A program made the position numbers and the translations under genes. A DNA stretch of 64,000 bases, from positions 3,033,552-3,097,551 of the forward strand of contig OZ036016.1 in the NCBI GenBank assembly GCA_964035015.1. The letters are read 5' to 3'. Below the pieces are notes generated by a model. That model was not told the DNA's origin. It did no database searches and saw only the letters and a list, made by a program, of their open reading frames with translations. Below are positions 21,168-32,299 of the stretch, one piece after another (positions within the stretch are counted from its first letter, which is position 1; each line of letters starts with the position of its first letter). This DNA is from Corallium rubrum (taxonomy: Eukaryota > Cnidaria > Anthozoa > Scleralcyonacea > Coralliidae).

Positions 21168-21285
21168 TTAGTATAAATACACATTTTCATACTTTTAGGA
21201 ACAATATTTTCTTTAAAATTGTTAATTTCCTCGCTTGTTATATTGACAAATTGGCTGGTGGCCATCTTGAATAAACACTGTAGGT
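21168..21285 (-). repeat. Left copy of a 118-bp inverted repeat around kinase and hAT relics
   Basis: TTAGTATAAATACACATTTT, then a TTTAGGAACAA...TTTCTTTAAAATTG core and GGCGGCCATC-like end. The reverse complement of 27827-27945 matches nearly throughout. The copies face inward, 6.6 kb apart. Confidence 0.85.
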
Positions 21286-21296
21286 GATTATTGAAA

Positions 21297-21362
21297 ATTA
21301 GTCCGAAGTAGCTCAACCAATCAGTGCATGCGATTTTCTATAAGCACCTGAGTATTTATACT
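21297..21362 (-). repeat. Right copy of the 60-bp inverted repeat around the 2A-gene segment
   Basis: Reverse complement of the motif at 15748-15806: GTCCGAAGTAGCTC, CCAATCAG, CGATTTTCTATA, CACCTGAGTATTTATACT. Confidence 0.8.
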
Positions 21363-21646
21363 AATATTAATTAATACAAATTATTCATTCACAGTTAATG
21401 GCATAATGATTGTTGGTTTTTTTTTGTTAGTATTGATTTTAATAATTTTTATACTGTCACCATTATCCAATTAGTGCTGTAAATTGAAATCTACTGTGCA
21501 ATGGAAATGTGTGATCTTGTAATAACAACGTTTTCTTGGTGGCCGGGGTCAAACCAGTATAAATATTTCATATATAATTATGTACAATGGTATATATACC
21601 ATGAATAACTTTATTATGCTTTACTATCCCTTATTGTCAATTTCAG

Positions 21647-22425
21647 CTAACTGTGGATGTTTGAAGAATTTAAACTTGTTAAAATACCCAAGAGAGTGGG
21701 TCTCAGCCTTGGATCAGAATTTGTTGATGTTTTCCCTAGTTGTTGCAGAAGTACAGTGCAGTGAGTCTTCTTTCCAATTGCTGAGAAGTCCTACCAAGTG
21801 AATATACATCACTGGCTGAGTTGACTGGATTACCTTTCAGCACCTCTGGTGCTACATGGCTAAAATGTTTCTCATATTCTTTTGCAGATGGATGTGCCAT
21901 TTCTTGCACTTTTCCAAAATCAATTAAATACCCCTTCTGTTGGGAGACTAAAACATTGTCCGTCTTAAGATCACAGTATAAATATCCCTTTTTGTGGATA
22001 TGATGTAATGCATCAGTAATGTCATAGCAGATACAAAGCCAGTCTTTAATAGAAATTTCACATTTATTTTTCTTAAGACTAGGAGAAAATAAAAGCTTGT
22101 GAACTGTTACTGACTGACAGCCTTCACCGACAAATTCCATAATAAGAGCCAGTGGGTTTTCATCAACTTTGACTCCCAAAAGGTGTGGTATACACCTGTG
22201 AGCAAATATCTGCAAGTATTGTGCTTCCTGGTAAAGCATATTAAGATTTCCATGAATTAGTTGCTTTTCCACAACATTTATCCCAAACCGCTTAAATTTT
22301 CTTATAAAACAATTACCAAAGACACCACTACCAATTTTTGCTTCACTGTCTGTTTTCTCTAACTCATCTTGGCATATAATGGTAACAGGTGGGTATTTGT
22401 GTTTAGGAAATATGGGGAGGGAATT
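21647..22425 (-). pseudogene. Protein kinase domain, frameshifted near the C-lobe end
   Basis: The minus-strand exon begins after TTATTTTATTTTAG (acceptor) at 22425. In order: glycine loop IGSGVFGNCF, lysine in VVEKQL, hinge LALIMEFVGEG, catalytic loop YLYCDLKTDNVL (CDLK in place of HRDLK), LIDFGK in place of DFG-x, APE in HVAPEVL, then ASDVYSLGR. The frame then stops at 21736. One frame over, from about 21777, the sequence continues as LLQQLGKTSTNSDPRLRPTL and stops at 21647-21649. It includes the conserved Arg of the C-lobe (RLRPT), so one frameshift breaks an otherwise complete domain. Upstream exons are not visible. Retained Lys, Asp and DFG suggest the ancestor was active; the kinase family is not identifiable. 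Confidence 0.75.
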
Positions 22426-22430
22426 CTAAA

Positions 22431-23025
22431 ATAAAATAAGACACAATGTGGTTTATACTATTAGGTGTGTATATATAATGCCTTAGTCAATTTTAACCAC
22501 CTTTCACCGGGGTTTGGGGAGGGGGTTAATATTGACTCGTGCATAATATACAAATTATTTAATTTGGCATACAGTAGTTTGGTCTTATTTATATATCCTA
22601 TTTTGGTTACCTTTGTTTGTAAACTATCCTTACTGATAAGCGTCTTCTTTAAATCTCAATTCTTCTGAACAGTTTTTCTCCAAAACCTATAGTATTTAGA
22701 CGATAAGGCCCTGTGTTACTCTGCGACTGCCTTGTGTTGCTCTGCCAATGTGCGAACCAGACTGGAAAGTTTGTACTGCGCAACGGATATCTTCGTTGCG
22801 CAATTTCGAACCGATCTTTTGCGGATAGGCGCAATCATGAAAAAATTGCATGCGTACGCGCAATCTTGAGCAAAAATTTACTGCATAAGCGCAATCTTGG
22901 CCGAAAATTACTGCGTGCGACGTATGCGCAGCGCGCGCTTGGAAAAAATATGTGCATCCACGGCGCGCCGCGGTAGCCACAAAAATGACAGATAATGATA
23001 CATCATACATAGTAGGCCCTTAATT
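22431..23025. other. Spacer with GCGCAAT-rich patch
   Basis: 22700-22990 is GC-richer and repeats GCGCAATC-like words. GTGCGAACCAGACTGGAAAG near 22750 recurs inverted near 27551-27572. No gene is supported. Confidence 0.45.
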
Positions 23026-23030
23026 TCACG

Positions 23031-23155
23031 GTTTCAGACGCCATTTTGTTTGGGGGGCATAAATCCCGAGGGCCATCGGCTCGAGTAATATGCATAGTTA
23101 CCTAGCAACGGCAACCGGGTTTGTTTCCTTCCCAAACAAAATGGCGTCGGAAACC
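23031..23155. repeat. Hairpin with ATGGCGTC arms
   Basis: GTTTCAGACGCCATTTTGTT and its complement AACAAAATGGCGTCGGAAAC lie about 80 bp apart. The right arm contains an ATG that opens only a five-codon frame. Confidence 0.8.
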
Positions 23156-23242
23156 ATATAGAGTTGTATAAATATATGTTAATCAGTTAATGGACTTCCG
23201 GATCGGCATCTAGCGTCGACCAATGGCAAAAAGCTTTTATTA

Positions 23243-24577
23243 ATGTCACAGGATCACAGGATAACCAACCAGGTCACTATGGTGTGTCCTATCGTGGAAG
23301 GTACTAGACAAGCCATTCCTCTCGACGCACGTCAGGTATACAGCAACTCTGATGCTACTGGTGGTACAGGAGATGCCCTGGCAAAAGCCATCTTTGATGA
23401 TCTAGAAAAGCATGTTGGGTTGAAGGGTGATCGTCTTTTGCAAGTGCAAGGGAAGGTAATGGACAGGCAATACCTCAACGGACCGTTCATAAATGCGATG
23501 AATCAACCTGTGCTGAACCAGCTGGAGGACGAATCAGTTTGCAAGGAGGAGATATGGTGGCCAGCACAATGGGATCCAGGGCATTGGTTGGACAAGGTTT
23601 TTGGGAAATTCAAGGACACATCATTCGTTAGTCGGTTGCTGAAAAGAACGGCACTTTATCACCAACTTTTCAGTCATGGAAAGATGCATAGTGTGGCCGT
23701 GGCAACATCTAAAGATCTTTCACTTCCCTTTCGCGTTACCAACGCCTATGCTCACCAACGCTTTATGAGTTCGAGTTATCTCTCCGTAAAGAATCTTGAA
23801 GAAAGTTTGGAAGTCTACATTGAAACTTTCAAAGACCACGACAACCGCGCGGACGTAGGATACAGGCTCTATGGTCAGGATTTTGTTACTGATTTATTGG
23901 GTCTCCTAGATCTGCTATGGCCTCTTGTCGTACTGATGCTGCAATGTCAAGCGAATTGGTGCCCTGGATGGAAATTGGTGCAATATATACCATTGGTTAA
24001 AGCCCAGATAAAAAGATTCATCACCGAATCGAAGAAGAATGTCCCCAGTACCGACGTCTGTCCTAGACTTCATCAGCGTCTCGAAGGAATCAGGGAAATG
24101 AAATTTGGCAAGAGCGAGCTGGTTGAGGGCTGGTTGGTGATAGAAGAAGCAGATGGAAAGCCAATTGAATAGGAAGCACGAGACCTACAAGATTCGTTGG
24201 AAGATTTACAGGATCTAGCGAAGAAGGTATCAAGCGAGCTTGACGAGCGCTTCCAAAATAGTCACTCAGAACTCAACAAGCTACTTTCCCAATGCCTAGA
24301 TTTCGGAAAGCTTTTTTCAGCCATTTGTGGCTCCCGAATGGATGGGAAAGTTCCTGTAGATAAGAAGGGGTTCTCGGAAGTTGGAGCAGCAGAATTTCGA
24401 AGATGTGCCACTTTTGTATCATGTTTGCCACATGTTCAAGACGAAAACATGGAATTGGGGAGCGAGTTGTCGTCCACAGTTCACGTTTGGAAATTAATCT
24501 CGCAAATTGGGCCAAGGAAATGTATGGTTCCCAGTCCACTTTTCGCCCAGATTTGCTCGGTCATTGATTCTTCATGA
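23243..24577 (+). pseudogene. hAT-transposase-like relic, N-terminal part, with in-frame TAG
   Basis: From the ATG at 23243 a 309-codon frame ends at TAG 24170-24172. It then continues in the same frame for 134 codons (EARDLQDSLEDLQDLAKK ...) to 24577, so a single nonsense codon splits one protein. Landmarks: VEGTRQAIPLDARQVYSN, WWPAQWDPGHWLDKVFGKFK, RFMSSSYLSVKNLEESLEVY, CPGWKLVQYIPLVK, and after the stop SQCLDFGKLF and AEFRRCATFVSCLPHV. These fit the RNase H-like hAT-derived proteins (ZNF862/KIAA1586-like) common in cnidarians. The N-terminal zinc finger is not seen. Its C-terminal part appears to be 26101-26766. It may be a domesticated gene's dead copy or a transposon relic. Confidence 0.65.
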
Positions 24578-26100
24578 CATAGCAAATGTTTACAAAGTTT
24601 TGGTGGTTCGTTTGGAAGACTGGGTCAAAGACTTGTTCTGTCTTGATCATATCCAAAATCTCCTAACTCTTAGCTTTCGTTTAATATATTGGGCGTGCTG
24701 ATTCGTACTATAATTTATGCGTTGTCCATACATTTCCATACCTACATTTGACAACACAGACGACTGCGAGGCAGTTATAAGTTGGTGTAAAGAAGAGGTG
24801 TATATATTTTGTTTACTTGATTTACTGAAAAAAGCGAAACCATAGAAACATAGAAGATGTGTTGCTCTTTCGTTTGAGCGCTCGCGAAGAACGTTTATTT
24901 ATGTATCACTTGGTGAAAATTTCTAACAAAATTTGACAAATTTGCGACGCGGGTGAAAGGTGATGCCTCTGTTTGGCGTCTAAGAAGAAAGCCGCTACCA
25001 GAAGTACGTTTGCTAGTAGCCTGCTTCGTTGGCAACTCTGTGTCCTTCTAGCTGTGTGCGCAATCCTTTGCGCGAGTTTATACATTGCATTTAACGACAT
25101 CAGTGGTCACAGACTTGCCTACAGAAGAGTATAGTGGTCGACGTTCTTTTAGTATAGCCTGGCTCTTGTTGGTCTTGGTTAAAGAGGCATCACGTTTCAC
25201 CCGCGTCGCAAATTTGACAAATTTTGTTACAAATTTTCAGCAAGTGATACATTAATAAACGTTCTTCGCGAGCGCTCATACGAAAGAACAACACATCTTC
25301 TGTGTTTCTATCGTTTCGCTTTCTTCAATAAATCAAGTAAAGACTAGAAATTTAACTCTGCTTTTGACCAACATAATTAACCACGTCGCTGTTGTCGCGT
25401 CACTTTGACCCACGTACAAAATCTGACAAATTTAATTACAAATTTTCACCTATTGATGTATTACCAAACGTTCTTGGCGAGCCCTCAAACAAAAGAACAG
25501 CGCATCCTCTGTGTTTCTATCGTTTCGCTTTCTTCAATAAATCAAGTAATGACATGATAATTTACTCTGCTTTTGACCAACATTAACCGCTTCGGTGCTG
25601 TCTGTCTCGTCATATGCGAGAGGCATCACGTTTCATCCCAGTCGCAAAGTTGACAAAGTTTGTTACAAATTTTCACCAACTGATACAATACCGAAGATCT
25701 TCACAAGCGCTTAAATGAAAGAACAATACATCTAATGCGTTTCTATCGTTTCGCTTTCTTCAGTAAGTCAATGAAAGACTATATATTTAACTCTGGTTTT
25801 GAGCAACATTAATCGCTTCACTGTTGTCTGTATTGACGATCGTCATATATGCGGCTTTGAAATGCGAGAATAACGAATGAATTAAAGCATAAAATAACGC
25901 GACCAATATACGAGACGAAAGCCAAGACATTGCAGATCTTGAATATGGTCGGGATAGAAGCAAGATTTTGATTCAATCTTCCGAAATGATAGCCAAAACG
26001 TTGTAATCAATTTCCAGAAAATGACGGAGCAATTCCATACAAAATGGAACTGGGCACTAGTGACATAACCTGGCCCAATTTTTGACAGTAATTTCCAAGC
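24578..26100. repeat. Three direct and one inverted copy of a ~215-bp repeat, splitting the hAT-like ORF
   Basis: Direct copies at about 25181-25390, 25395-25610 and 25620-25835 share GAGGCATCACGTTTCA, CAAATTTTCA, AACGTTCTTSGCGAGC and TTTCTATCGTTTCGCTTTCT. An inverted copy lies at about 24815-24975. The block lies exactly between the two halves of the hAT-like protein, so it is an insertion or an expanded intron. Confidence 0.75.
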
Positions 26101-26766
26101 GTGGTTTACTGGAGACTCAAGTCAACTTTGATAGAGATAATATGGGGGAATATGTTTATATCTCACTTTTCAAAGTTCTTCAGAAAAGTTGGAGTTACCG
26201 GTAAACCTGGCAAGGAGAAAAAAGTGTTGGAACCAGTGGGTTTGCAACAGAATGTCGTGGTAGAGGAGTTTATTCTGTCTTCACCAAAGGAATTTCATCT
26301 GGCGGAAGTCTTTATCCTCAAATTAAGCAACAATGAAGAGATGGAAGTGGTTTTTCAAGAGGACAAACTTATAAACGCCCTTTACACGGATTCATCGTTT
26401 TACTCCGTTGTAGGATCTGAATTCTGCCTGGTCTTCGATATAATGTATGCCAAAACCGGAACAGAGGCAGTCACTGAATCCTTCTACCGTGTCATTGAGA
26501 AGCAAGAGATGGATGGTGGTCAAAGCCAGGAAGTGCTTACGATGCGTGCTAAGGTTGATTGGTGCCTTCCACCCGTCATTCAATGCGAGTCAGCTCTTCC
26601 CAAAATAGCCTCATTGTACATTAACGGTGACAAGGACTTAGGATTAAAGCGACACCATGTACCCATTTACAAAGACAAGCGATCCATGAGAAAGAGTGTA
26701 AGTGAGCATTCAAAAGTTGTCAGCGGGATCATGCAGGGACATCTTCGATTGCCTTTTCTTTTGTAA
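26101..26766 (+). pseudogene. hAT-like relic, C-terminal part
   Basis: The open frame (no ATG at its start; first internal ATG 26152) reads VYWRLKSTLIEIIWGN, GKPGKEKKVLEPVG, FDIMYAKTGTEAVTESFYRV, KVDWCLPPVIQCES and LKRHHVPIYKDKRS, ending LRLPFLL at 26766. An AATAAA lies about 15 bp after the stop. Content and order fit a continuation of the 23243-24577 protein, in a different frame because of the intervening block. Assignment to the same gene is inference. Confidence 0.55.
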
Positions 26767-27440
26767 ATTATGACTACAATAAATAGACAACTTTTCATAA
26801 TTCTGATAACTTTCGTTTTTTTGACTTTTGGACTGATTGTGCTGCCTAAATCGCCTCCGTGGTGCTCCCCCCCACCATTTGTGAACTAAACTTAACTTAT
26901 TTATACTTGATAACTCTATCAGTTAGGTCTACCTGTTACCCTCAGAAGTCCAGTAAGGGCCCACCCTGATCGCTCCAGTGTTACTGCAGGAGAAAAACGG
27001 AGTACCGGAGCAAACCTGTGGTGTTTGGTAGAGTCAAACTGGAAACATTCTTCTCGCATGAACTATACTGAACTAACAAATATTTGCATTTGGACCGATA
27101 ATGGTGTCTAATCCGCCTGTTTCAGACTTTCAGTGCTCCTCCCACCATTTGTGAACTGATTTTGCTGTGTTAACTACTACCATATTATTGAACTAACATG
27201 TCTTGGGACCGATTATGCTGTCTAAACCACCCGTTTGGTGCTACTCAGGGCCCATATTTCACTGTATTTATTGCTTACCAGCATTATTGTTGTTGCATGG
27301 AAGCAGAGGTTAGTGAACACTACTGCATTCAAGTACTACTAATACATTGCTTTATGTTAATTTATTAATATGTTAATATAATTACACGCTAACTAGCTTG
27401 AAACGTCATACGTTTTTCGTATTTCCGCGCGAGACCTGGA
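26767..27440. other. Spacer with degenerate repeats
   Basis: GGACCGATWATGSTGTCTAA and CCACCATTTGTGAACT each occur two to three times between 26830 and 27240, suggesting a decayed tandem repeat of roughly 150-250 bp. No gene. Confidence 0.45.
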
Positions 27441-27826
27441 AACGAGGTAACTATCCGCACAATTTTACACAGCTGTCCGCGCAATTTTCTGAGACTGTCC
27501 GCGAAAATACCAGCTGAAATTCAATCTCCTCTGCGCATTTTGCAAACTTTCCAGTCTGGTGTGCGAACCTCCCGAATGGCGTTGTCGATTGTGATTGCGC
27601 GCTTTTTCTCCGATCGCTGTTGCCTCTTCTTCTTCTTGTGAACATTGCGCATTCTCCTTATCTCCTCCTTCGTGTGTCTCATTCTAAAAGCTAGCAGAGA
27701 CGTACGACTGATCGGAACGGTTTTACTCGGTATCAAACTATCAATGGAACATGAGTAGAATATTGGCGCTTTTTTGCGCCTTTTTCATATATGGAGATCT
27801 TGCCCATATTCGTGTGGGACAGCGGT

Positions 27827-27945
27827 CACAGCGTTTATTCATGATGGCCGCCAGCCGATTTGCCAATATATAAAATAGGCGAGGAAATTAACAATTTTAA
27901 AGAAAACTTTGTTCCTAAAAGTAGGAAAATGTGTATTTATACTAA
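27827..27945 (+). repeat. Right copy of the 118-bp inverted repeat
   Basis: Reverse complement of 21168-21285: GTTTATTCATGATGGCC, GGCGAGGAAATTAACAATTT, TTCCTAAAAGTAGGAAAATG, TGTATTTATACTAAAA. It lies about 270 bp upstream of the start codon of the SAM-like gene. Confidence 0.85.
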
Positions 27946-28212
27946 AATTATTGCAAGAATAAATAAATAAATGTATTGCAAGAATGCCAGGAATTTCTGC
28001 TCCGTCCGCATTAAATTTTTGCTGATTTGTATTTTGTGCGCTTTTGGGACTGGGAGCAAACCGACGGCATGCGCCTTTTCATTGGCCAGCGGGCCTCTTA
28101 AATTTCCCCCGCTTTTTTGCAATCTACCGTTGGTAAACCGAAGCTCGTCGTTTTCAATTCACGATCACAAATTTTATTGTTCATCTTTTAAAATCTTCAA
28201 CAAGTTTATCCA

Positions 28213-30445
28213 ATGGATTATTCAAAGGTGAGTGTAGTACTTTATTCTTGATATACTATAGCTCTTAACCTAAATTATAGCGTCGCGAAGAGAAAGAAAT
28301 ATATGATTTCGACGTTTATAATTGTCGTTATTTTCTTAGCCTACTTCCTCTCTATATTTTATGAATATTCATCAGGTGTCGTGTTAAGCCATTGATAGGT
28401 TATTCGGTGTAGTAGATATGGATATGTTTAATTTGTTATTTGGGAAATAATTTCACACGACTGAATGGAACAACAGCGCTTGTTGTCGAAGTAATGTAGT
28501 GCGCACAGTGACAGTCACAGTGGACTAGATGAGTTATTCAGGCTTTAAACAAGCCAGCAAATATATGAAGATTGAAGAAATCTATGGAAGAAAGCATATA
28601 TGTTTGGAATCTGTTGTCGAAGGTCTTTGGTCTAATCATTTATATAAATGATGTGACCTTTTTAATATTATTAACATTAACAACACTAGTTTGAAGCCTT
28701 GGTCTATAATTTTCTAGCATTAATTGTCAGAGCATTATAGTTCCCGAGCAAGTACATAATTTCTCACTACATTCAACTTATGGTTGAAATACAAAGATAA
28801 ATACAATTATCTAATGTTGAACGCTTTAATTTGTTAATATGTAGCACAATGAAGCTAAAGACCTCTTGGTAAAAGTTGGCTTAAGTGAATATGTTGAGGA
28901 ATTGGTTGTCAAGAATAAGGTACTAGATATATTTGTGTAATGCATTTTTTTAATGCCTCTTGCCCTTCGAACTGAACTCAGGAACTGCAGTAGGCACTGT
29001 ACAGTACATGTTAATGTTTGTATATGTCATCAGATGCTCAGATTCACACAATGTATATATACCATGTTTTCTTTTGCAGTTCGAAACACTTTCTGACCTG
29101 CAATTACTTGCAAATTTGGAAGACAATGTCTTCAAACATTTGAATTTACCCTTGTGCTTGGTTTTAAAAATACGAAACGAGTTACAAAAACCCTTATCAG
29201 GTACATGCATATATTATTCATACAGCTTAATAATTTAAGGGTTAGATTGCATGGAATTGTAAATGTTTATTAAAAGGGACATTGTCATGAGCTGCGCATG
29301 TCAAAATTCATGTTTCAGAAACACTCGATATGTTCGCTCACTCATGTTCTTTCATGGTGGCCATGGTGGAATTATGGTTATTATGTGTTTTGTATGTGCT
29401 AGACTCTCCACTCGTCTACAGCATTTTGATTTTCCCTGAGTGGCTAAGCCCACTTGAAAAAGTCGGGCAAACTTTTTCAAGTTTCAAAGCGCATGACAGT
29501 GTCCCTTTAATTAATGTACAGTATGTATTATTCATAATCAAATGTTACATCTGCATGTATAAGCTCAGTATGCTTTTATAATTACCTTTATCTAGGATAT
29601 AGAACACCTTGAAACTGAAAAGATTATTGGTGAAGTTGAAACAGTACCGGTAAGTAAACATATTACATATATCAGGATTCCAGACAAATATAACTATATA
29701 AGCATAATTATTAGGTAGTAATTTAAGTATATAGTAAAATAATGCAAGTTTGATCTAAAAAATGAATGAATAGATCTCTAACAAATGTCCCGACAGATCA
29801 AATTTGATCAAATTTTCCCAACAAACTTTTCTGGGGGTGGGGGGGTGGGGGGGGCAACTCCCCCTGCCCCACCCCCTGTCAGTTACTCCACTGCTCCTTT
29901 GTCATTTAAACTACCAAGGTTGTCTAGGGCAATTTGGCACTTTAGCAATCACCACTACAGTTCCCTAGATGTATGCAGTATTTGAAGCCAAAACTGTTTT
30001 TCTATACCTTTTAGAATATGTTTGATATATTCTCTAAAAAACATCTACATGTATTCACACTTTTCCCAGATCAAACTTGTATGCCTTGACTTTTTAAGAA
30101 ATTGTGTTGATCGAGCAGCTAGGCCATGTAAGAGAAAGAATTAGACTCTTGGTTTTATTCAAGTTCATGTGTACTTATATACTGTACATAACTATTTATA
30201 GGTGAATGATGAAAAGAGTTCTGAGACAACAAATGGATGTCAGGAAGAGGTAAGATTTAGGAAAAATTAAAAACTACCTAACATGGTGATCATTAGCATC
30301 ATTGAAGGTTACAGCACATCATATAAACAAAATTAACCATGATCTGTATTTACCCACACAATTGTCAAGCTGCCCTAGTTAGCTCAATTAACTGCCATCA
30401 AAAACGTTTTTGACATAAATTACATACTTAAATTTCTTTTTTATT

Positions 30446-30486
<41 letters not shown>

Positions 30487-31358
30487 GTAGAAACTTACTA
30501 GTATTCTATTGCAAATGCTGCAATCTGATTGGCTACTCTACTCGATATCTATTCGTCAATAGATAGCGAGTAGCAAATTGAGTACCAGTACTCGCGCGGC
30601 CATGCAGTAAAACAACATGGAGGACACAAGGAGTGAAAGATTGTTTTACCTTGGTTTTCACACAGAAACAATGGTTATGCTTCGTTTTTTTGAATAATTT
30701 GGAAAAACTAAGGTACACAAGTTTCTACTAAAACAATTAGATTATTCACTCTCGATTTCTATGAGATGATAGTTGACTCAAGCTCCGCTCTCGTCAACTA
30801 TTCACTCATAGAAATTTCGAGCTCATAATCTAATTGTTAAATATATATATATATATTTTAGGGAATTGAAAATGAATTATTGAGTAGACGACAGGAAAAT
30901 ATAAGATTAAACAACATGAAAATGTTGAAAATTGGTCTGGTAAGCTTGTATAACATCACTGTATATAAATATAAAATGTTATGCAGATCCTTCACAATTA
31001 ATAATTATCCTAATACAGTACATGTATATACTTTTGAAAAAAATAGGTATTATATATACTGTAGTTATGTCTTGTAATTCTGGATTTGTAATATATTTAA
31101 ATAAATTATCTTCTTAAAATTGCAGATTACTCAATCCCAGTCTACAATCATTGCCTTATTTTATTTGGGGTAAAACAAAAGAAGTTGCTTCATATGAAGG
31201 TCCTAAGGGATGAATGCAAGAAGCAAAAGTTGCCTTTCACCAAGTCGACTCTAAAGGATGAGTTATGCACAATGTTGGGGAAGTTTTTATTTGATTCCAA
31301 GCAAGTTAATGTAAAAGACGTGGAAAAAGAACTTACTTTTGATAATTTAGAAAGATAA
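28213..31358 (+). CDS. Small multi-exon gene with a SAM-like domain
   Basis: Exons deduced from splice sites and frame: 28213-28227 (MDYSK), 28845-28919, 29080-29200, 29603-29649, 30202-30249, 30862-30939, 31126-31358. Exons 2-3 join as LLVKVGLSEYVEELVVKNKF then SDLQLLANLEDNVFKHLNLP and LVLKIRNELQ. That is the five-helix pattern of a SAM domain with an intron in its middle. Exons 4-6 encode a short acidic linker. The last exon has a Lys-rich open frame (VKQKKLLHMKVLRDECKKQK ... ELTFDNLER) to TAA 31356-31358. The frame of exon 6 does not fit the last exon by one base, so a tiny exon, another acceptor (for example before 31173) or a frameshift is missing. All other joins fit exactly. Function unknown; SAM domains mediate self-association. 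Confidence 0.6.
29800..30200. other. SAM-like gene intron, no element seen
   Basis: Contains only a poly-G/C-rich patch at 29833-29875. Confidence 0.4.
30482..30838. mobile_element. Inverted-repeat element plus adjacent hairpin in SAM-like gene intron
   Basis: TTTAGTAGAAACTT at 30482 is mirrored by AAGTTTCTACTAAA at about 30720-30733. Directly after it, 30736-30838 is a hairpin with arms CAATTAGATTATTCACTC / ...TAATCTAATTG. A TA microsatellite precedes it (30449-30482). Confidence 0.7.
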
Positions 31359-32290
31359 GTGTACAGTATATATAATTACAGCAATAAATGATCATGTGTG
31401 CCTATAAGTTTTTTTTGTTTCGCTTATTAAGCCACCTACAGTAGGTTCCATTAAAATAAAGTACTATTAATATCATCTTGGCAAATGTGATCACTTGTTA
31501 CTAATTTATTGAATGAAATGAGTTCTCCTCGATTATCATGCAACCAGCCATTGATTTAATGGTCAATGCACCTCATTTCATGCTATTATAATAATTATAT
31601 TGGCCATCACATTTCAATGTATGTTTACATATGGTAAACTGCAGCTTATCGTTGGTCACAAGTCCCTGGTTTAAGATCCTCCTACTTATATGCACCTACC
31701 TATAACAGCAAAATATGTTGGTTTAATAAACCCAAATATTGCTATTATACCATTTATGTAACTGTTCAATGTTTACAACACTGTAATTAGAAACTATCCT
31801 GTACACCAAACCACGCATGGCACATACTTCGGAAATAGATTCAGTTTCAACTTTGAAATTGAAGAGTTTAAGTAAATGGAAAACACATGCATTTAGTTTA
31901 TAATACCGTATCAACTTATTTCGTATCTGCTCATTTTAGAACGTTTTAGTGCAACTTATTTGAGTTATTTTAGAACGTTTTAATTAATGTATACCCTCCA
32001 GGATATACTGTAATCCCCAAAAACTCCTTACCAACTTGTATAAGCCCAGGATATGCAGCAGTTTAAAGTATCTACATACATTTGCTCAATTAATTAATTA
32101 ATTAAGCTATACAGTTAATAGTAAAGTTATCCAAACTTGACTTTGACAGAGAACTTTCTCAATATTGTTATGGATAGCTAGCACATCAAATTTGAAGCTA
32201 CTGTAAATAATATTATTAGATTGATTACTATTATATAAGTTCCAAATTGAAATATGCTATATATTTTTTATCAATAAAGTATTACTATAT
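31359..32290. other. Intergenic, AT-rich
   Basis: Downstream of the SAM-like gene. Possible poly(A) sites near 31384 and 31456 (AATAAA-like). I see no further gene. Confidence 0.4.
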
Positions 32291-32299
32291 TTAACAAGT

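Noticed and set aside
27521..27736. Basic Lys/Arg-rich ORF on the minus strand (HKKKKRQQRSEKKR)
   Set aside because: Composition is suggestive, but there is no ATG-anchored domain or splice partner, and part of it lies in a repeat shared with about 22750.
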